A DNA stretch of 64,000 nt from Pigmentibacter sp. JX0631 (GTDB lineage: Bacteria; Bdellovibrionota_B; Oligoflexia; Silvanigrellales; Silvanigrellaceae): NCBI RefSeq assembly GCF_029873255.1, contig NZ_CP123622.1, positions 1,948,501 to 2,012,500 of the forward strand, read 5' to 3'. A model generated the notes under the pieces. It was not told the origin of the DNA, made no database searches, and worked only from the letters and a program-made list of their open reading frames with translations. Positions 37,591-46,520 of the stretch are shown here, in pieces. The first letter of the stretch is position 1; each line of letters starts with the position of its first letter. Made by a program: the position numbers and the translations under genes.

Positions 37591-38364
37591 TTAAATTGGA
37601 GGTTCTTCAATTCCAGAAAAATCTGCAGGATTACTTAATTTCAATTTTAGCCATTGTTTTAAAGGTTCGAAAGCTTTTCCTCTTTTAATTAAATTTTCAT
37701 GATTATATAATTTATGAGCTATTCTTAAAGCATTGATATAGTTTTTTTCATCAGTTTTGTGAATATCAAATCTTTCAAATTGAAAACTTTTTGAATGAAT
37801 TCCCATTAGAATTAAAAACATTCTTCCTGTTCGTCCATTACCATCAGGAAATGGATGGATTCTGAAAAAACTTTCTAAAAAAATAGAACATAATCTTAAA
37901 AATCGTTCCTCATTATTCCAAATTTCTTCACTCAGGTTCAAAAAATAATTATGATACAAATCTGTTAATTCAGAAGCTATATTTTCAGGTTTTGATCCTT
38001 CTCTTTGATGCTGATCTTTATCAAAGAATATTTTACTTGTTCTAAAATTACCGAAATAAGATATTTTTGTCATATGAAATATTTCGTAATTGAACTCTTT
38101 TAAAATTTTAATAAATTTTTCTGCTGAAGTAGGAAAGGAATAGTAGTTTGACTCAATTTTTATTTTAAGTTTCAAATAAGAAGATTGAATTTCTTGTGAA
38201 AACTGAATCATTTTTTCTTCTGTCATTTTTTCATTAAAAAATTCAAAATAGTTTTTTACAAGAAGATGATCATATTTTTCAAACAGACACATTTTATTAA
38301 AAATACAATCGTATTTAAAGGACGTAATAGTATTCTTTTCTTTACATTCAGGACAATTTCTCAT
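37591..38364 (-). CDS. Fic-domain protein (predicted AMP/NMP transferase)
   Basis: 257 residues. The catalytic Fic motif is intact: HPFPDGNGRTGR with His at about residue 170, preceded by the usual FLESFFRI helix. Fic enzymes transfer AMP or related groups onto target proteins. The N-terminus has CPECKEK (Cys4, Cys7) and two further Cys within 30 residues, a possible zinc site that is unusual for Fic. I could not find an (S/T)xxxE(G/N) inhibitory helix in the protein, so it is probably restrained by a partner. Its start overlaps the upstream Panacea-domain gene by 4 bases, which fits antitoxin-toxin order. Confidence 0.88.
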   Translation of the reverse strand: MRNCPECKEKNTITSFKYDCIFNKMCLFEKYDHLLVKNYFEFFNEKMTEEKMIQFSQEIQSSYLKLKIKIESNYYSFPTSAEKFIKILKEFNYEIFHMTKISYFGNFRTSKIFFDKDQHQREGSKPENIASELTDLYHNYFLNLSEEIWNNEERFLRLCSIFLESFFRIHPFPDGNGRTGRMFLILMGIHSKSFQFERFDIHKTDEKNYINALRIAHKLYNHENLIKRGKAFEPLKQWLKLKLSNPADFSGIEEPPI

Positions 38365-38954
38365 GAGTTTTTAAAATAAAGTTTTTTTGCAGTTTCTACA
38401 AGTTCGTCAAATGAATTATAACCAACAGTTGGTATTCCATCTATTTTAAAACTGCTTAAGTCAAAAACATATTCAGGTCCAATTATTTTGGAACCGGATT
38501 TAAAATATTTTTCAAAAAAGCATTTTTTAATTTCAAGATTATCAATTTCTGAAATTCCTTTATTAAAAGCTTTTATCCAAGGCTGTTCTAAATGAGATTG
38601 TTGTCTTATTTTCCATGGAGTTAGGCTTCCATACAAGAGAAGCACTTTTGTAAGCGCAGAATGTAGTTTTTGATGAATATCAAAATTTGGTTGTGAAACA
38701 TTTTCTTTTTGAATTTCAGAACTACCATAAGACTTAAATTCATTATAAATAGATCTGCAAACAGGACCATGTTTCCAAGCTTCAAAAATAAAATCTCTAA
38801 AAAACTCATCAAATCCCTGTGCAATTGATATCCCATAACAGTAATAAGAAAGTTTTTGCAATTTTAAATGTGTCAACTCACTTTTGTCTGAATATATATT
38901 TGGAAAATTATAGACTATCCAGTGAGCTAGTTGTACAGGGGTAATTTTTTTCAT
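38361..38954 (-). CDS. Panacea/SocA-type (DUF4065) putative antitoxin
   Basis: About 197 residues. The start is taken at the ATG at 38954, with GGAG 5 bases upstream; a frame from 38969 lacks that spacing. The domain opens with TPVQLAHWIVYNF, then LTHLKLQKLSYYCYGISIAQG and the family hallmark FEAWKHGPVCRSIYNEF. Panacea domains act as antitoxins to many unrelated toxins and also occur in SocA, a proteolysis adaptor. Being upstream of and coupled to fic, it likely neutralises the Fic protein. The C-terminal 80 residues are less recognisable and may hold the partner-specific part. Confidence 0.85.
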   Translation of the reverse strand: MKKITPVQLAHWIVYNFPNIYSDKSELTHLKLQKLSYYCYGISIAQGFDEFFRDFIFEAWKHGPVCRSIYNEFKSYGSSEIQKENVSQPNFDIHQKLHSALTKVLLLYGSLTPWKIRQQSHLEQPWIKAFNKGISEIDNLEIKKCFFEKYFKSGSKIIGPEYVFDLSSFKIDGIPTVGYNSFDELVETAKKLYFKNS

Positions 38955-39250
38955 AAAAACTCCAGCCATTATTTATGGCTCTTATATTTTGGTATTTTAG
39001 CTTAAATTTTTTTTGTTTCATAGATATTTTTAAAAAAAATGAAAGCTAATATTTCTCAAAAAATTCATACTCTTAAGTTTATTTGAACGTAAATATTAAA
39101 AAAAAGTATAAAAGGTAATTTAATATTGGTTTATAAGGCCCCCTCTTTTTTTAGAGTTTTTTTTAATTTCACTAGATAAAATTTTCACTCCGTCAAAAGT
39201 ATGACGAAAATATTTGACTTAGAATAATTTTTGTTAAGTTATGTATTTTT

Positions 39251-39274
39251 GAGTGATGTGGCGTCACATCACTC
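39251..39274. repeat. 24-bp palindrome, copy 1
   Basis: Arms GAGTGATGTG (39251-39260) and CACATCACTC (39265-39274) are 10 bp and fully complementary, with GCGT between. It abuts the tcdA stop codon. The same core recurs at 41676-41695 beside parA. No T run follows on either strand, so it is not a normal terminator. Possible ParA-system centromere or operator. Confidence 0.6.
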
Positions 39275-40149
39275 TATTTTGGTTGTCCAAGGTTTAAAAC
39301 CTTTTTAAATTCATCATATGTGGGTGTTTTTTCAAAAGTGTCACGATTTTTAAGGTCAATACCTTCTAAATAATGCTTTAAAAGGTCTCCTGCTAACCAC
39401 ATACCAAAGATTGGCGGGATGTAGCTATTTGTTCCCAACATAACCCGTTTGTGTTGGCAAGCACCAAATTCTTTTTCAATGGTTGGACAAATACAATGCC
39501 ATTCTGTTCCTGGGACTGCTTGTTCGGGATCAATCGCTTCTTCCGTAGAATAAACAACTCTTACACCTTCAGTAATTCCTTGTTCCCTTAATTTGAGACG
39601 AATTTGTTTTGCAAATTTATCTACTTTTGTTTCAGAAATATCAGCACATTTAATTTGTGCAGGATCTAGCCTACTAGCAGAACCCATCGAGCTCCAAATT
39701 GGAATATTTTTTTCTTTGCATCGAACTATCAAATCTACCTTTGGAATCAAGGTATCAATACAATCTATTACTGCGTCCACAGGTTTACCCGCTAAGCGTT
39801 CTGCTTCTGCAAAAATAAAGTCATTTTTATCTGGATGATGATGTTCTGCAATAGCATGATAATTTGCTAAAGGATTAATTTTTTGCAGGCGTTCAACCAA
39901 AAGCTGGACTTTTTTCTTACCTACAGTATCTGTAAAAGCGTGTAATTGTCTGTTTACATTAGTAACACAAACTTCATCATGATCTACCAAGGTTACAGAA
40001 CCGACTGCTGCGCGTGCAATCGCTTCAGCAGCAAAGCTCCCTACTCCGCCAGCGCCCACTATCATGACATGTAAATTTCTATAACGGCTTAAACCTTCTT
40101 TCCCTATTAAAAGTTCTAAGCGACTAAAACGATGATTCCGAAATGCCAT
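39274..40149 (-). CDS. tcdA: tRNA threonylcarbamoyladenosine dehydratase
   Basis: E1-like ATP-dependent enzyme that cyclises t6A37 to ct6A in tRNAs decoding ANN codons. The Rossmann ATP-binding motif VGAGGVGSFAAEAIARA lies at residues 31-47, followed by LVDHDEVCVTNVNRQLHA, the adenylation signature of the MoeB/ThiF family, and later PDKNDFIFAEAERL and VIDCIDTLIPKVDLI. Cys residues typical of TcdA are present in the second half (WHCICPTIEKEFGACQ). 291 residues, with N-terminal FSRLELLIGKEGL as in CsdL/TcdA. It is less AT-rich than its neighbours, as expected for a conserved gene. Confidence 0.9.
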   Translation of the reverse strand: MAFRNHRFSRLELLIGKEGLSRYRNLHVMIVGAGGVGSFAAEAIARAAVGSVTLVDHDEVCVTNVNRQLHAFTDTVGKKKVQLLVERLQKINPLANYHAIAEHHHPDKNDFIFAEAERLAGKPVDAVIDCIDTLIPKVDLIVRCKEKNIPIWSSMGSASRLDPAQIKCADISETKVDKFAKQIRLKLREQGITEGVRVVYSTEEAIDPEQAVPGTEWHCICPTIEKEFGACQHKRVMLGTNSYIPPIFGMWLAGDLLKHYLEGIDLKNRDTFEKTPTYDEFKKVLNLGQPK

Positions 40150-40303
40150 AAGTTTTCCTTATTAGTTACCAAAAGATGAGACATTTGACTTTTTTTACAT
40201 AGATATTTTTCAGACAAAGTTCTAGGGGATTTTAATCATAAAGGAAGGCTTTTTAAAATATTATTATTCTATGGTTTGACTTTTAAGAAACGTCAAGCAA
40301 AAA

Positions 40304-40708
40304 TTAATCTAAAAAAACCTGTGGTGATTTTTGAATACTAAGCCGTTTCCAACCTCTTATTGATCTTACAGCAATGACAGAAGCCCCAAATAAAAATAGG
40401 AAGAAAGATAAAATCCAACCTAAAAAAGGAATAATGGCAAAAAGCCAGCCCAAAATAAAAAAAGGGGTGGAAAACCAAAAGGTTTGAATTTGCCACCTAA
40501 AATGATTGTCAATCCAAAGCCCCTGTGACTTTGTCCTAGATAAGATACTGATAGTAAGAGGGATTAGAGAAAAAAGCCCCCCAGTAAATATAGAGATTAG
40601 TTGCAAAATATAAACTGCAATTGAAATATTCTGAAGGGATTCATTTGAAGGTAAATTGCTTTTTTTTGGAGAACGAAAAAAACCGCTACGAGACATAATC
40701 TTCCTCAT
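40304..40708 (-). CDS. Small membrane protein (DUF4870-like)
   Basis: About 130 residues with three hydrophobic segments (around residues 28-52, 72-95, 97-112). The phrase WIDNHFRWQIQTFWF between helices one and two is a pattern I know from small DUF4870-like membrane proteins of unknown function. The start overlaps the end of the DNA-binding gene upstream by 23 bases. Two ATGs (40708 and 40696) are possible and neither has an ideally spaced Shine-Dalgarno. Likely co-transcribed with the ParA-associated genes. Confidence 0.7.
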   Translation of the reverse strand: MRKIMSRSGFFRSPKKSNLPSNESLQNISIAVYILQLISIFTGGLFSLIPLTISILSRTKSQGLWIDNHFRWQIQTFWFSTPFFILGWLFAIIPFLGWILSFFLFLFGASVIAVRSIRGWKRLSIQKSPQVFLD

Positions 40709-41636
40709 GAACTACGGACGTGGCACCAATGTGCTTGTGCGCAGTATACCTACTTTCTTGTGACTTTGAAAGAATTTCTGAAATTTTTGTCATTTCTGTA
40801 GTTAAATTTTGGAAAGCTCCTAAAAGACTCCATTTTTCAGATTGTTCTAACTCATTGAGATTGAGATGATCTAATTGTAATTTTATTTTTTCTAAGTTTT
40901 CAGTAATTTGCTTAATAGTCGATTTACTATTTGGCTGGGCAAGTTTTTCACCACTGCTTTCCAATGTTTTAGAAATAATATTTCTCAGTGTCTTGACGCT
41001 CACACTTGATGGGACTGTTTCTAAAATTCCTTTTCGTTTTTCGCTAGGAACAGGTAACAAGGCTTTAAAATGTTCAAACCCAAAATCCGCTCGAAGTGAT
41101 GTAACAGCATCAAACTCTTCCGAAACTCTAATATACTGGTTAGCAGTAGTATAATTCATATTTAAATGTTCTTCACAAAAATATTTCCAGCCATTTTTAT
41201 TTCCCTCATAAAAACGTTGTTTCATTTCTCCAATCAGTTTTCCTTTTAAAAAAAAGGCTTCTGTTTGTGCATTATCAATTCGATGGATGAAATTTATGTA
41301 TTCTGATTTATCCCATTTGTTTCTTTCTAATTTTAAGTGTTCAAAATTATATTGAATTTTTGTTATGGAATAATCACCTTGTTTACTTTCGGTATTTACT
41401 TGATCCATTTCTTTTTTTGTAACAACTGCTGTTTTATTTATATCTTGAGTAGAATCTTGAATAATAGAATCATCGCTTATTTTTGAGTGCTCAACTTCGG
41501 AATTTTGTATTTTTGGGACTGGTTTTTCTTCTGTTTGAATTGGCTTTGTTTCAATTTGTTGGGTTTCGCTCTCTGATGTAGGTTCGGTTCTGGTAAAAAG
41601 TCCCCTAAGTGCTTTTTTGGGTTTTGTTAATTCCAT
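40686..41636 (-). CDS. Putative DNA-binding partner of ParA (DUF3102-like)
   Basis: 316 residues. The first 105 are low-complexity and acidic/Gln/Thr-rich. The middle (about 120-200) reads AQTEAFFLKGKLIGEMKQRF...WKYFCEEHLNMNYTTANQYIRVSEEF, the helical HTH-like pattern of DUF3102 and related plasmid proteins. Then PSEKRKGILETVP resembles the helix after a ParB-type HTH. The C-terminal helix (about 235-290) may dimerise. No ParB CTPase motif (GERRxR) is seen. It lies 62 bases after parA, with a 16-bp perfect palindrome in between, so I infer it is the site-binding factor of this ParA. The ribosome-binding site GGAGG is strong. Confidence 0.55.
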   Translation of the reverse strand: MELTKPKKALRGLFTRTEPTSESETQQIETKPIQTEEKPVPKIQNSEVEHSKISDDSIIQDSTQDINKTAVVTKKEMDQVNTESKQGDYSITKIQYNFEHLKLERNKWDKSEYINFIHRIDNAQTEAFFLKGKLIGEMKQRFYEGNKNGWKYFCEEHLNMNYTTANQYIRVSEEFDAVTSLRADFGFEHFKALLPVPSEKRKGILETVPSSVSVKTLRNIISKTLESSGEKLAQPNSKSTIKQITENLEKIKLQLDHLNLNELEQSEKWSLLGAFQNLTTEMTKISEILSKSQESRYTAHKHIGATSVVHEEDYVS

Positions 41637-41675
41637 TTTAATTATTCCTCCAACAAGTTTTTGTTAAAATTTTAA

Positions 41676-41695
41676 GAGTGATGTGACGTCACATC
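41676..41695. repeat. Palindrome copy 2, between parA and its partner gene
   Basis: GATGTGACGTCACATC is a perfect 16-bp palindrome (41680-41695), extended on the left by GAGT to match copy 1 at 39251. Over 21 bases (GAGTGATGTG-R-CGTCACATCA) the two copies differ at one central base. Candidate centromere-like or autoregulatory site for the ParA/DUF3102-like pair. Confidence 0.65.
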
Positions 41696-41698
41696 AAA

Positions 41699-42619
41699 CT
41701 AAGGAGCTGAGTCAGCAGCTACTTCACTATTAGCACTCAAAGGAACTATTTTAGAGATATTTTTGTTTTGTTCACAAATTTCTTTACTGAGAGCCAAATA
41801 ATCTTCAGCTCCTGTACAAGATTGATCATAATTAAGAACTGATTTTCTTGCTTTCACCGCTTCTGCAAGTTTTACATTTTGGCGAATGCAAGTTTTAAAA
41901 ATGCAAGTTTTTAATAATTCTATATTTGTTACTTTGTCTACTATTTCTCTTGATAGCTTTGTGCGTGAATCAAACATTGTTACTACTAGACCAGATATTT
42001 TTAACTTAGGATTTAGCTCTTCTTTAATTAAAGTAATTGTTTCAAGTAACAAATTTAGTCCATCAAAAGCAAATGGATGAGCTTGTAAAGCAATTTGTAC
42101 TTCAGTTGCAGCATTTAAAGCATTAACACTAAGTAATCCCAAACTAGGTGGAGTATCTAATATAATAAAATCATATAAGCTGTGTAGAGGTAACAAAGCT
42201 TTTTTTAATCGATTTTCTCTCCCTATTTCACCTGCCATTCTACTTTCAAACTCAGATAATTCAATTGAAGCTGGCGCGATATGTAAATTATCATATTGTG
42301 TTTCTAAGATAACATCTTCAAGATTTGTTTTTTTAGGCTCAACAAGTAATTCAAACATACTTTTTTCAATATCTTTAGTATCAATTCCAAGCCCAGTGGT
42401 TGCATTACACTGAGAATCTAAGTCAACAACCAACACCCGTTGACCTAATTTTGCTAATCCTGCAGCTACATTTATAACTGTAGTGGTTTTTCCACATCCA
42501 CCTTTTTGATTACAGATAGAAATAATGCGAACAGTGGAAGGTCGATCATATACAGAAATTTTTTTCTCAGAAATATTTGATTTTGTTGCACCAATTCTTT
42601 TTACCTTTTTTTCAGACAT
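41699..42619 (-). CDS. ParA-family ATPase
   Basis: 306 residues. The start is taken at the ATG at 42619, with GAGGTG 7 bases upstream; a longer frame to 42805 has no such signal and an atypical composition. The deviant Walker A is KGGCGKTT (residues 39-46), with Walker A' LVVDLDSQCNATTGLG and Walker B FIILDTPPSLGLL, followed by QIALQAHPFAFDGLN. A 30-residue basic N-terminal extension precedes the core, as in ParA/Soj proteins that bind DNA non-specifically. Probably partitions DNA or positions a cellular cargo. It is separate from any oriC genes in this window, so it may be a second partition module or an integrated plasmid remnant. Confidence 0.88.
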   Translation of the reverse strand: MSEKKVKRIGATKSNISEKKISVYDRPSTVRIISICNQKGGCGKTTTVINVAAGLAKLGQRVLVVDLDSQCNATTGLGIDTKDIEKSMFELLVEPKKTNLEDVILETQYDNLHIAPASIELSEFESRMAGEIGRENRLKKALLPLHSLYDFIILDTPPSLGLLSVNALNAATEVQIALQAHPFAFDGLNLLLETITLIKEELNPKLKISGLVVTMFDSRTKLSREIVDKVTNIELLKTCIFKTCIRQNVKLAEAVKARKSVLNYDQSCTGAEDYLALSKEICEQNKNISKIVPLSANSEVAADSAP

Positions 42620-42847
42620 GAAATCACCTCGAATGTTTATAAAATAAGAGCAGTCGCACCTTGTTTGAAAAATCGATTTTACATTATGCTTACTTTTAAC
42701 TGATTTTAATTTTTTAGGAAAAAACAAAATCAGTTTTATTATACAATGCAGTTGGAAACTTTTGTTTTTCTTTAGATGCATTGCGCGAAAATGAAAAATC
42801 GTCAATATTTTGACAGATGATATCTAAACTATAATAAGGAATTGAGC

Positions 42848-43204
42848 ATGTTTTATCAAAAATTATTTTCATTTTTTGGCTTTCTTGGGGTTTCTCTGGG
42901 AGCTTTTGGAGCGCATGGTTTGAAAAATAAGGTTTCCTTAGAAAGTTTGGAAATTTGGAAAACAGCAACACTTTATTTGCTTGTGCATGTAATTATTGGT
43001 TTGCTTTCATTATTTTTTGCAAAATCAAAAAAATCAGCGTTTTGTTTTGCATTAGGCTCATTTCTTTTTGCTGGATCTTTATACTTATTAGTTATTCTGA
43101 ATATGCCGATTTTAGGAATTGTGACTCCATTTGGTGGAACTGCATTATTAATAGGGTGGATATTTCTCTTTTTTGATTTTAAAAAAGAGATCTTTCAAAA
43201 ATAA
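42848..43204 (+). CDS. DUF423-family membrane protein
   Basis: About 118 residues, four membrane helices. The family start FLGVSLGAFGAHGLKNK is clear, and the end PFGGTALLIGWIFL is typical of DUF423/YgdD. I take the ATG at 42848, 8 bases after AAGGA; a TTG two codons earlier is less likely. Function of the family is unknown. It is divergent from parA and 18 bases before the permease gene, with which it may be co-transcribed. Confidence 0.88.
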   Translation: MFYQKLFSFFGFLGVSLGAFGAHGLKNKVSLESLEIWKTATLYLLVHVIIGLLSLFFAKSKKSAFCFALGSFLFAGSLYLLVILNMPILGIVTPFGGTALLIGWIFLFFDFKKEIFQK

Positions 43205-43222
43205 TGCATTGATTGAGGAAAT

Positions 43223-45238
43223 ATGAACGACAATAAAAAACAAACAAAAGATACTAAAGATTACAAAAATAAAACACAAAAAGTGATTTCAGGTGTTTCT
43301 TTTTTTCTTACTAAATTATTTTATTTTAAAGTAAAAACAGGCCCTGCAGTTCAAGAAAAAACCCACCACTGGTTTAGTGTTCTGTGCTTAACGGGCGTGG
43401 ATTATTTTTCAACACTGGCTTATCAACCCGGTATTGCCTTAATGGCTGTGGGCGCATTAGCTCCTTTTTCTTCGTTTCTATTGGTTCTTGTTACTTTATT
43501 TGGCGCAGTTCCCACCTATCGGGAAGTGGCAAAAAGATCCTATACAGGGCAAGGATCTATTGCCATGTTGGAAAGTTACTTAAAAGGTTGGCTCGGAAAA
43601 TTCTGCGTTTTAGGTTTAATTTCTTTTGCAATGACCGACTTTTTTATTACGATAACTCTTTCAGCATCAGATGCTGCCGCACATATGGTAGAAAACCCTT
43701 ATTTTAGTCAAATTGTTGGGCATTCTAATTTAGGCATCTCTATCATAATGGTTTTAATTTTAGGTTTCATATTTTATATGGGATTTAAAGAAGCCATTTT
43801 ATTTGCAATGCTTTGCACTTTACCCTTTTTATTTTTAACTTTAATTGTTATCGGCGTTTCAGGTTATGAAATAGTTAAAGACATTTCATTATTTTACCAA
43901 TGGATCAATGAACCAATATTTAAAGTTGATTTATTTGGTTTATTTATTATTTCGGCATTAGCATTCCCGAAACTTGCACTTGGACTCAGTGGTTTTGAAA
44001 CTGGTGTGTCAGTTATGCCTCTTATTAGTAATGGCAAAAATAACGATCAGCATCCTCATAACAAATTAATTAGTTATGTACCTTTAGAAAGAATAAAAGG
44101 AACGAAAAATTTATTACTTTGTTCAGCAGTAATTATGTCGGCCTATTTATTAACTTCAAGTGTTGTTACCTCAATTCTTTTAAAACAAGCGCAAGTAGTC
44201 GACGGGGGAGAAGCTGCAGGTAGAGCCTTATCGTTTCTAGCGCACAAATACGTAGGAAATATTTTTGGTACAATCTATGATATATCCACAATCGTTATTT
44301 TAGGTTTTGCTGGTGCATCTGCTTTAGCAGGATTGCTTAATATCATTCCAAGATATCTTCCTAGATTTGGAATGGCTCCCCAATGGGCATCATTTCGCAG
44401 ACCATTAGTCATTCTAATTACATTAATCAGTATATTAATTTTAGTAGTATTTAAAGCAAATGTTAATGCTCAGACAGGAGCATATGCGACAGGAATTTTA
44501 GCATTAATTTTATCGGCTTCTATAGCTGTTATGATAGCGTTAAAAAGAGAAGCAAAACTAAATCATTCTAAAAAAATTAAGTTCAAAATATTTTACTTCG
44601 CTTTAGTTTCTTGTGTATTTACTTATACTTTAATAGATAATATTAAAATAAGACCTGATGGTTTAGTTATTGCCTTTTTATTCTTTATCGCAATTTTACT
44701 AGCGAGTGCTATTAGCCGTTGGCGTAGAGCATTTGAATTACGTGTTGAATCTCACACATTTTTAGGAAAAGAATCTGAAAATATGTGGGAAGAAATGAAA
44801 AATAAAAAAGTAAATTTAGTCCCAATATCTTTTGGAGATAAAAATTGGTTTAAGCGCAAAGAAGAAAAGATTAAAGAATACTATAAATGTGAATCGCCAT
44901 TAGCTTTTTTGACAATTTCGTTGCGTGATGATCGTAGTGAATTTGAAACACCTCTTGTCATTAAAATTTCTAAGATGGATAATAATCTAAGTAATTATTT
45001 GATTGAGGTTTCAGGAGCTGTTGCTTTACCAAATACTATTGCTTATATCAGTGAACAAATTGATCCTATAGCAATTTATTTAGGTCTCGCAAGACAAAAT
45101 GCAATGGAGCAAGCCATCTTTTACGTTTTGTTTGGTGAAGGCGAAATTGGAATCTTAACTTATAAGGTTTTAGTTCAATATTGGGAGTCGACTGATGAAG
45201 ATGATGTAAGGCCAGTGATTTTTCTTATGTCAGAGTAA
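43223..45238 (+). CDS. APC-superfamily permease
   Basis: 671 residues with about 12 to 13 hydrophobic helices in the first 510, then a soluble C-terminal domain of about 160. Early motifs HHWFSVLCLTGVDYFSTLAYQPG and GALAPFSSFLLVLVTLFGAVPTYREVAKRS follow the amino-acid/polyamine/cation transporter plan, where the first broken helix binds substrate. The length and cytosolic tail resemble KUP-like potassium or large APC transporters; the substrate is not determinable. It is followed 32 bases later by the DUF2652 gene. Confidence 0.8.
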   Translation: MNDNKKQTKDTKDYKNKTQKVISGVSFFLTKLFYFKVKTGPAVQEKTHHWFSVLCLTGVDYFSTLAYQPGIALMAVGALAPFSSFLLVLVTLFGAVPTYREVAKRSYTGQGSIAMLESYLKGWLGKFCVLGLISFAMTDFFITITLSASDAAAHMVENPYFSQIVGHSNLGISIIMVLILGFIFYMGFKEAILFAMLCTLPFLFLTLIVIGVSGYEIVKDISLFYQWINEPIFKVDLFGLFIISALAFPKLALGLSGFETGVSVMPLISNGKNNDQHPHNKLISYVPLERIKGTKNLLLCSAVIMSAYLLTSSVVTSILLKQAQVVDGGEAAGRALSFLAHKYVGNIFGTIYDISTIVILGFAGASALAGLLNIIPRYLPRFGMAPQWASFRRPLVILITLISILILVVFKANVNAQTGAYATGILALILSASIAVMIALKREAKLNHSKKIKFKIFYFALVSCVFTYTLIDNIKIRPDGLVIAFLFFIAILLASAISRWRRAFELRVESHTFLGKESENMWEEMKNKKVNLVPISFGDKNWFKRKEEKIKEYYKCESPLAFLTISLRDDRSEFETPLVIKISKMDNNLSNYLIEVSGAVALPNTIAYISEQIDPIAIYLGLARQNAMEQAIFYVLFGEGEIGILTYKVLVQYWESTDEDDVRPVIFLMSE

Positions 45239-45270
45239 TTTATTCTTTTTCTTAAATAGGCTGAGGTGTA

Positions 45271-45996
45271 ATGAGCGTCATAAATAACGAAAAAGAAGCT
45301 CTATTATTTTTTGCCGACATCAGTGGATATACTGAATTTGTTAAAAAACATACCTCAACATGGGCTCACGGACAATTTATTATTTCTGAATTGCTTAAAA
45401 TTATTTTACAGGAAATTGATGAACCTTTGAAGATTGCAAAAATAGAAGGGGATGCTATCTTTTTTTATATGCCTGTTGAACTTACCTTTGATCAAAAATT
45501 GATTAGTAACAAACTTCTAAAATTTTTTAGTGAATTTGATAACAAAAAATTATCACTAAATTCTGTAAGAAGTTGCGAGTGTCAATGCTGTTCTAATGTT
45601 GAAAAATTAAAACTAAAAATTATTGTCCATTTTGGGAAAGTTTTAATATATCAAATAAATCAATTTCAAGAATTATCAGGATTGGATGTGATTATTTTAC
45701 ATAGATTATCGAAAAATTCTGTGCAAAAAAATGAATATTTAATGCTAACTGAATCCGCTTTTAATAAAATTGCATATTTTAAAGATATTTCTTTTACTGC
45801 AAAAAAAGAGCATTATGAAGATATTGGAAATGTAAACACATTAGTATATTTTCCTAGCGCAGAACAAAGTCAAGGTAAAGAAGTTATTTCTAGTAATTTC
45901 GAAAAATTTTTATTTAAATATAAATTACTATTTATGACCTTTTATTTAATTATGAGGTCTGTTGTGCAATTAAAATTCTTGAATGTTCGGAATTAA
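45271..45996 (+). CDS. DUF2652 protein (nucleotidyl-cyclase-like fold)
   Basis: 241 residues. The opening LLFFADISGYTEFVKKH, followed by KIAKIEGDAIFFYM and a second-half LKIIVHFGKVLIYQ, matches the DUF2652 family, distantly related to class III adenylate cyclases. The first Asp of FADISGYT would be a metal ligand. A CECQCC cluster sits at about residues 106-111. The C-terminus ends with a hydrophobic segment (LLFMTFYLIMRSVVQL). Catalysis is unproved for this family. Likely in one transcript with the permease. Confidence 0.75.
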   Translation: MSVINNEKEALLFFADISGYTEFVKKHTSTWAHGQFIISELLKIILQEIDEPLKIAKIEGDAIFFYMPVELTFDQKLISNKLLKFFSEFDNKKLSLNSVRSCECQCCSNVEKLKLKIIVHFGKVLIYQINQFQELSGLDVIILHRLSKNSVQKNEYLMLTESAFNKIAYFKDISFTAKKEHYEDIGNVNTLVYFPSAEQSQGKEVISSNFEKFLFKYKLLFMTFYLIMRSVVQLKFLNVRN

Positions 45997-46520
45997 ATCT
46001 AGTATAATAATAGCTACTAAAAAATAGATTTTAAAGTCCATTATGTTTTATCAAAATGGTAATTAAAAACTCATTTTCCTGTTTGGGTGAATTTCTTTCT
46101 CGCAGGCCAACAATTGTGCTTATAAAAAAAATGCATGAAAAGAAAAACATTATGTTTTGTCAACTCTAATTATTAAACCAAAAAAAATAAACAGTTACAT
46201 TGTAAATTTAGAAAATTTGTTCGAGATATTTATAAGTATTTGATCGAAAAAAATTTCATAATTTTCAAAAAATGTAAATTTTAAATAAAAAATAAATAAT
46301 TTCATATTAATAAATTAATTAAAGTAATAATTTCTGTTAAAATTTATTTTTAAATTTCCTTGATATTAAATAAAAAAAAACTAAATAAATAGTGATAAAT
46401 ATTTTATAAAAAAAATATGCTAATTTTATATAAAAAATCAGTATGTTTTTTTAAAAACAAGAAAACAACTTTAATACTTGAAATTTAAATGGTATTTTAT
46501 AATTTTTATAAGGAGTTTGC
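45997..46520. other. 524-base AT-rich intergenic region
   Basis: No gene, tRNA or clear repeat seen. The first 150 bases have mixed composition, the rest is almost pure A/T. A TATAAT at 46498-46503 lies near the next start but its best -35 (TTGAAA) is only 14 bases away, so I do not support a promoter there. Confidence 0.5.

Noticed and set aside
41676-41695. Palindrome as a canonical parS site
   Set aside because: It does not match the ParB/Spo0J consensus TGTTTCACGTGAAACA; a different binding protein is more likely.
42810-42835. TTGACA and TATAAT upstream of the DUF423 gene
   Set aside because: The spacer is 14 bases and the -10 overlaps the ribosome-binding site, so a functional promoter is unlikely as drawn.
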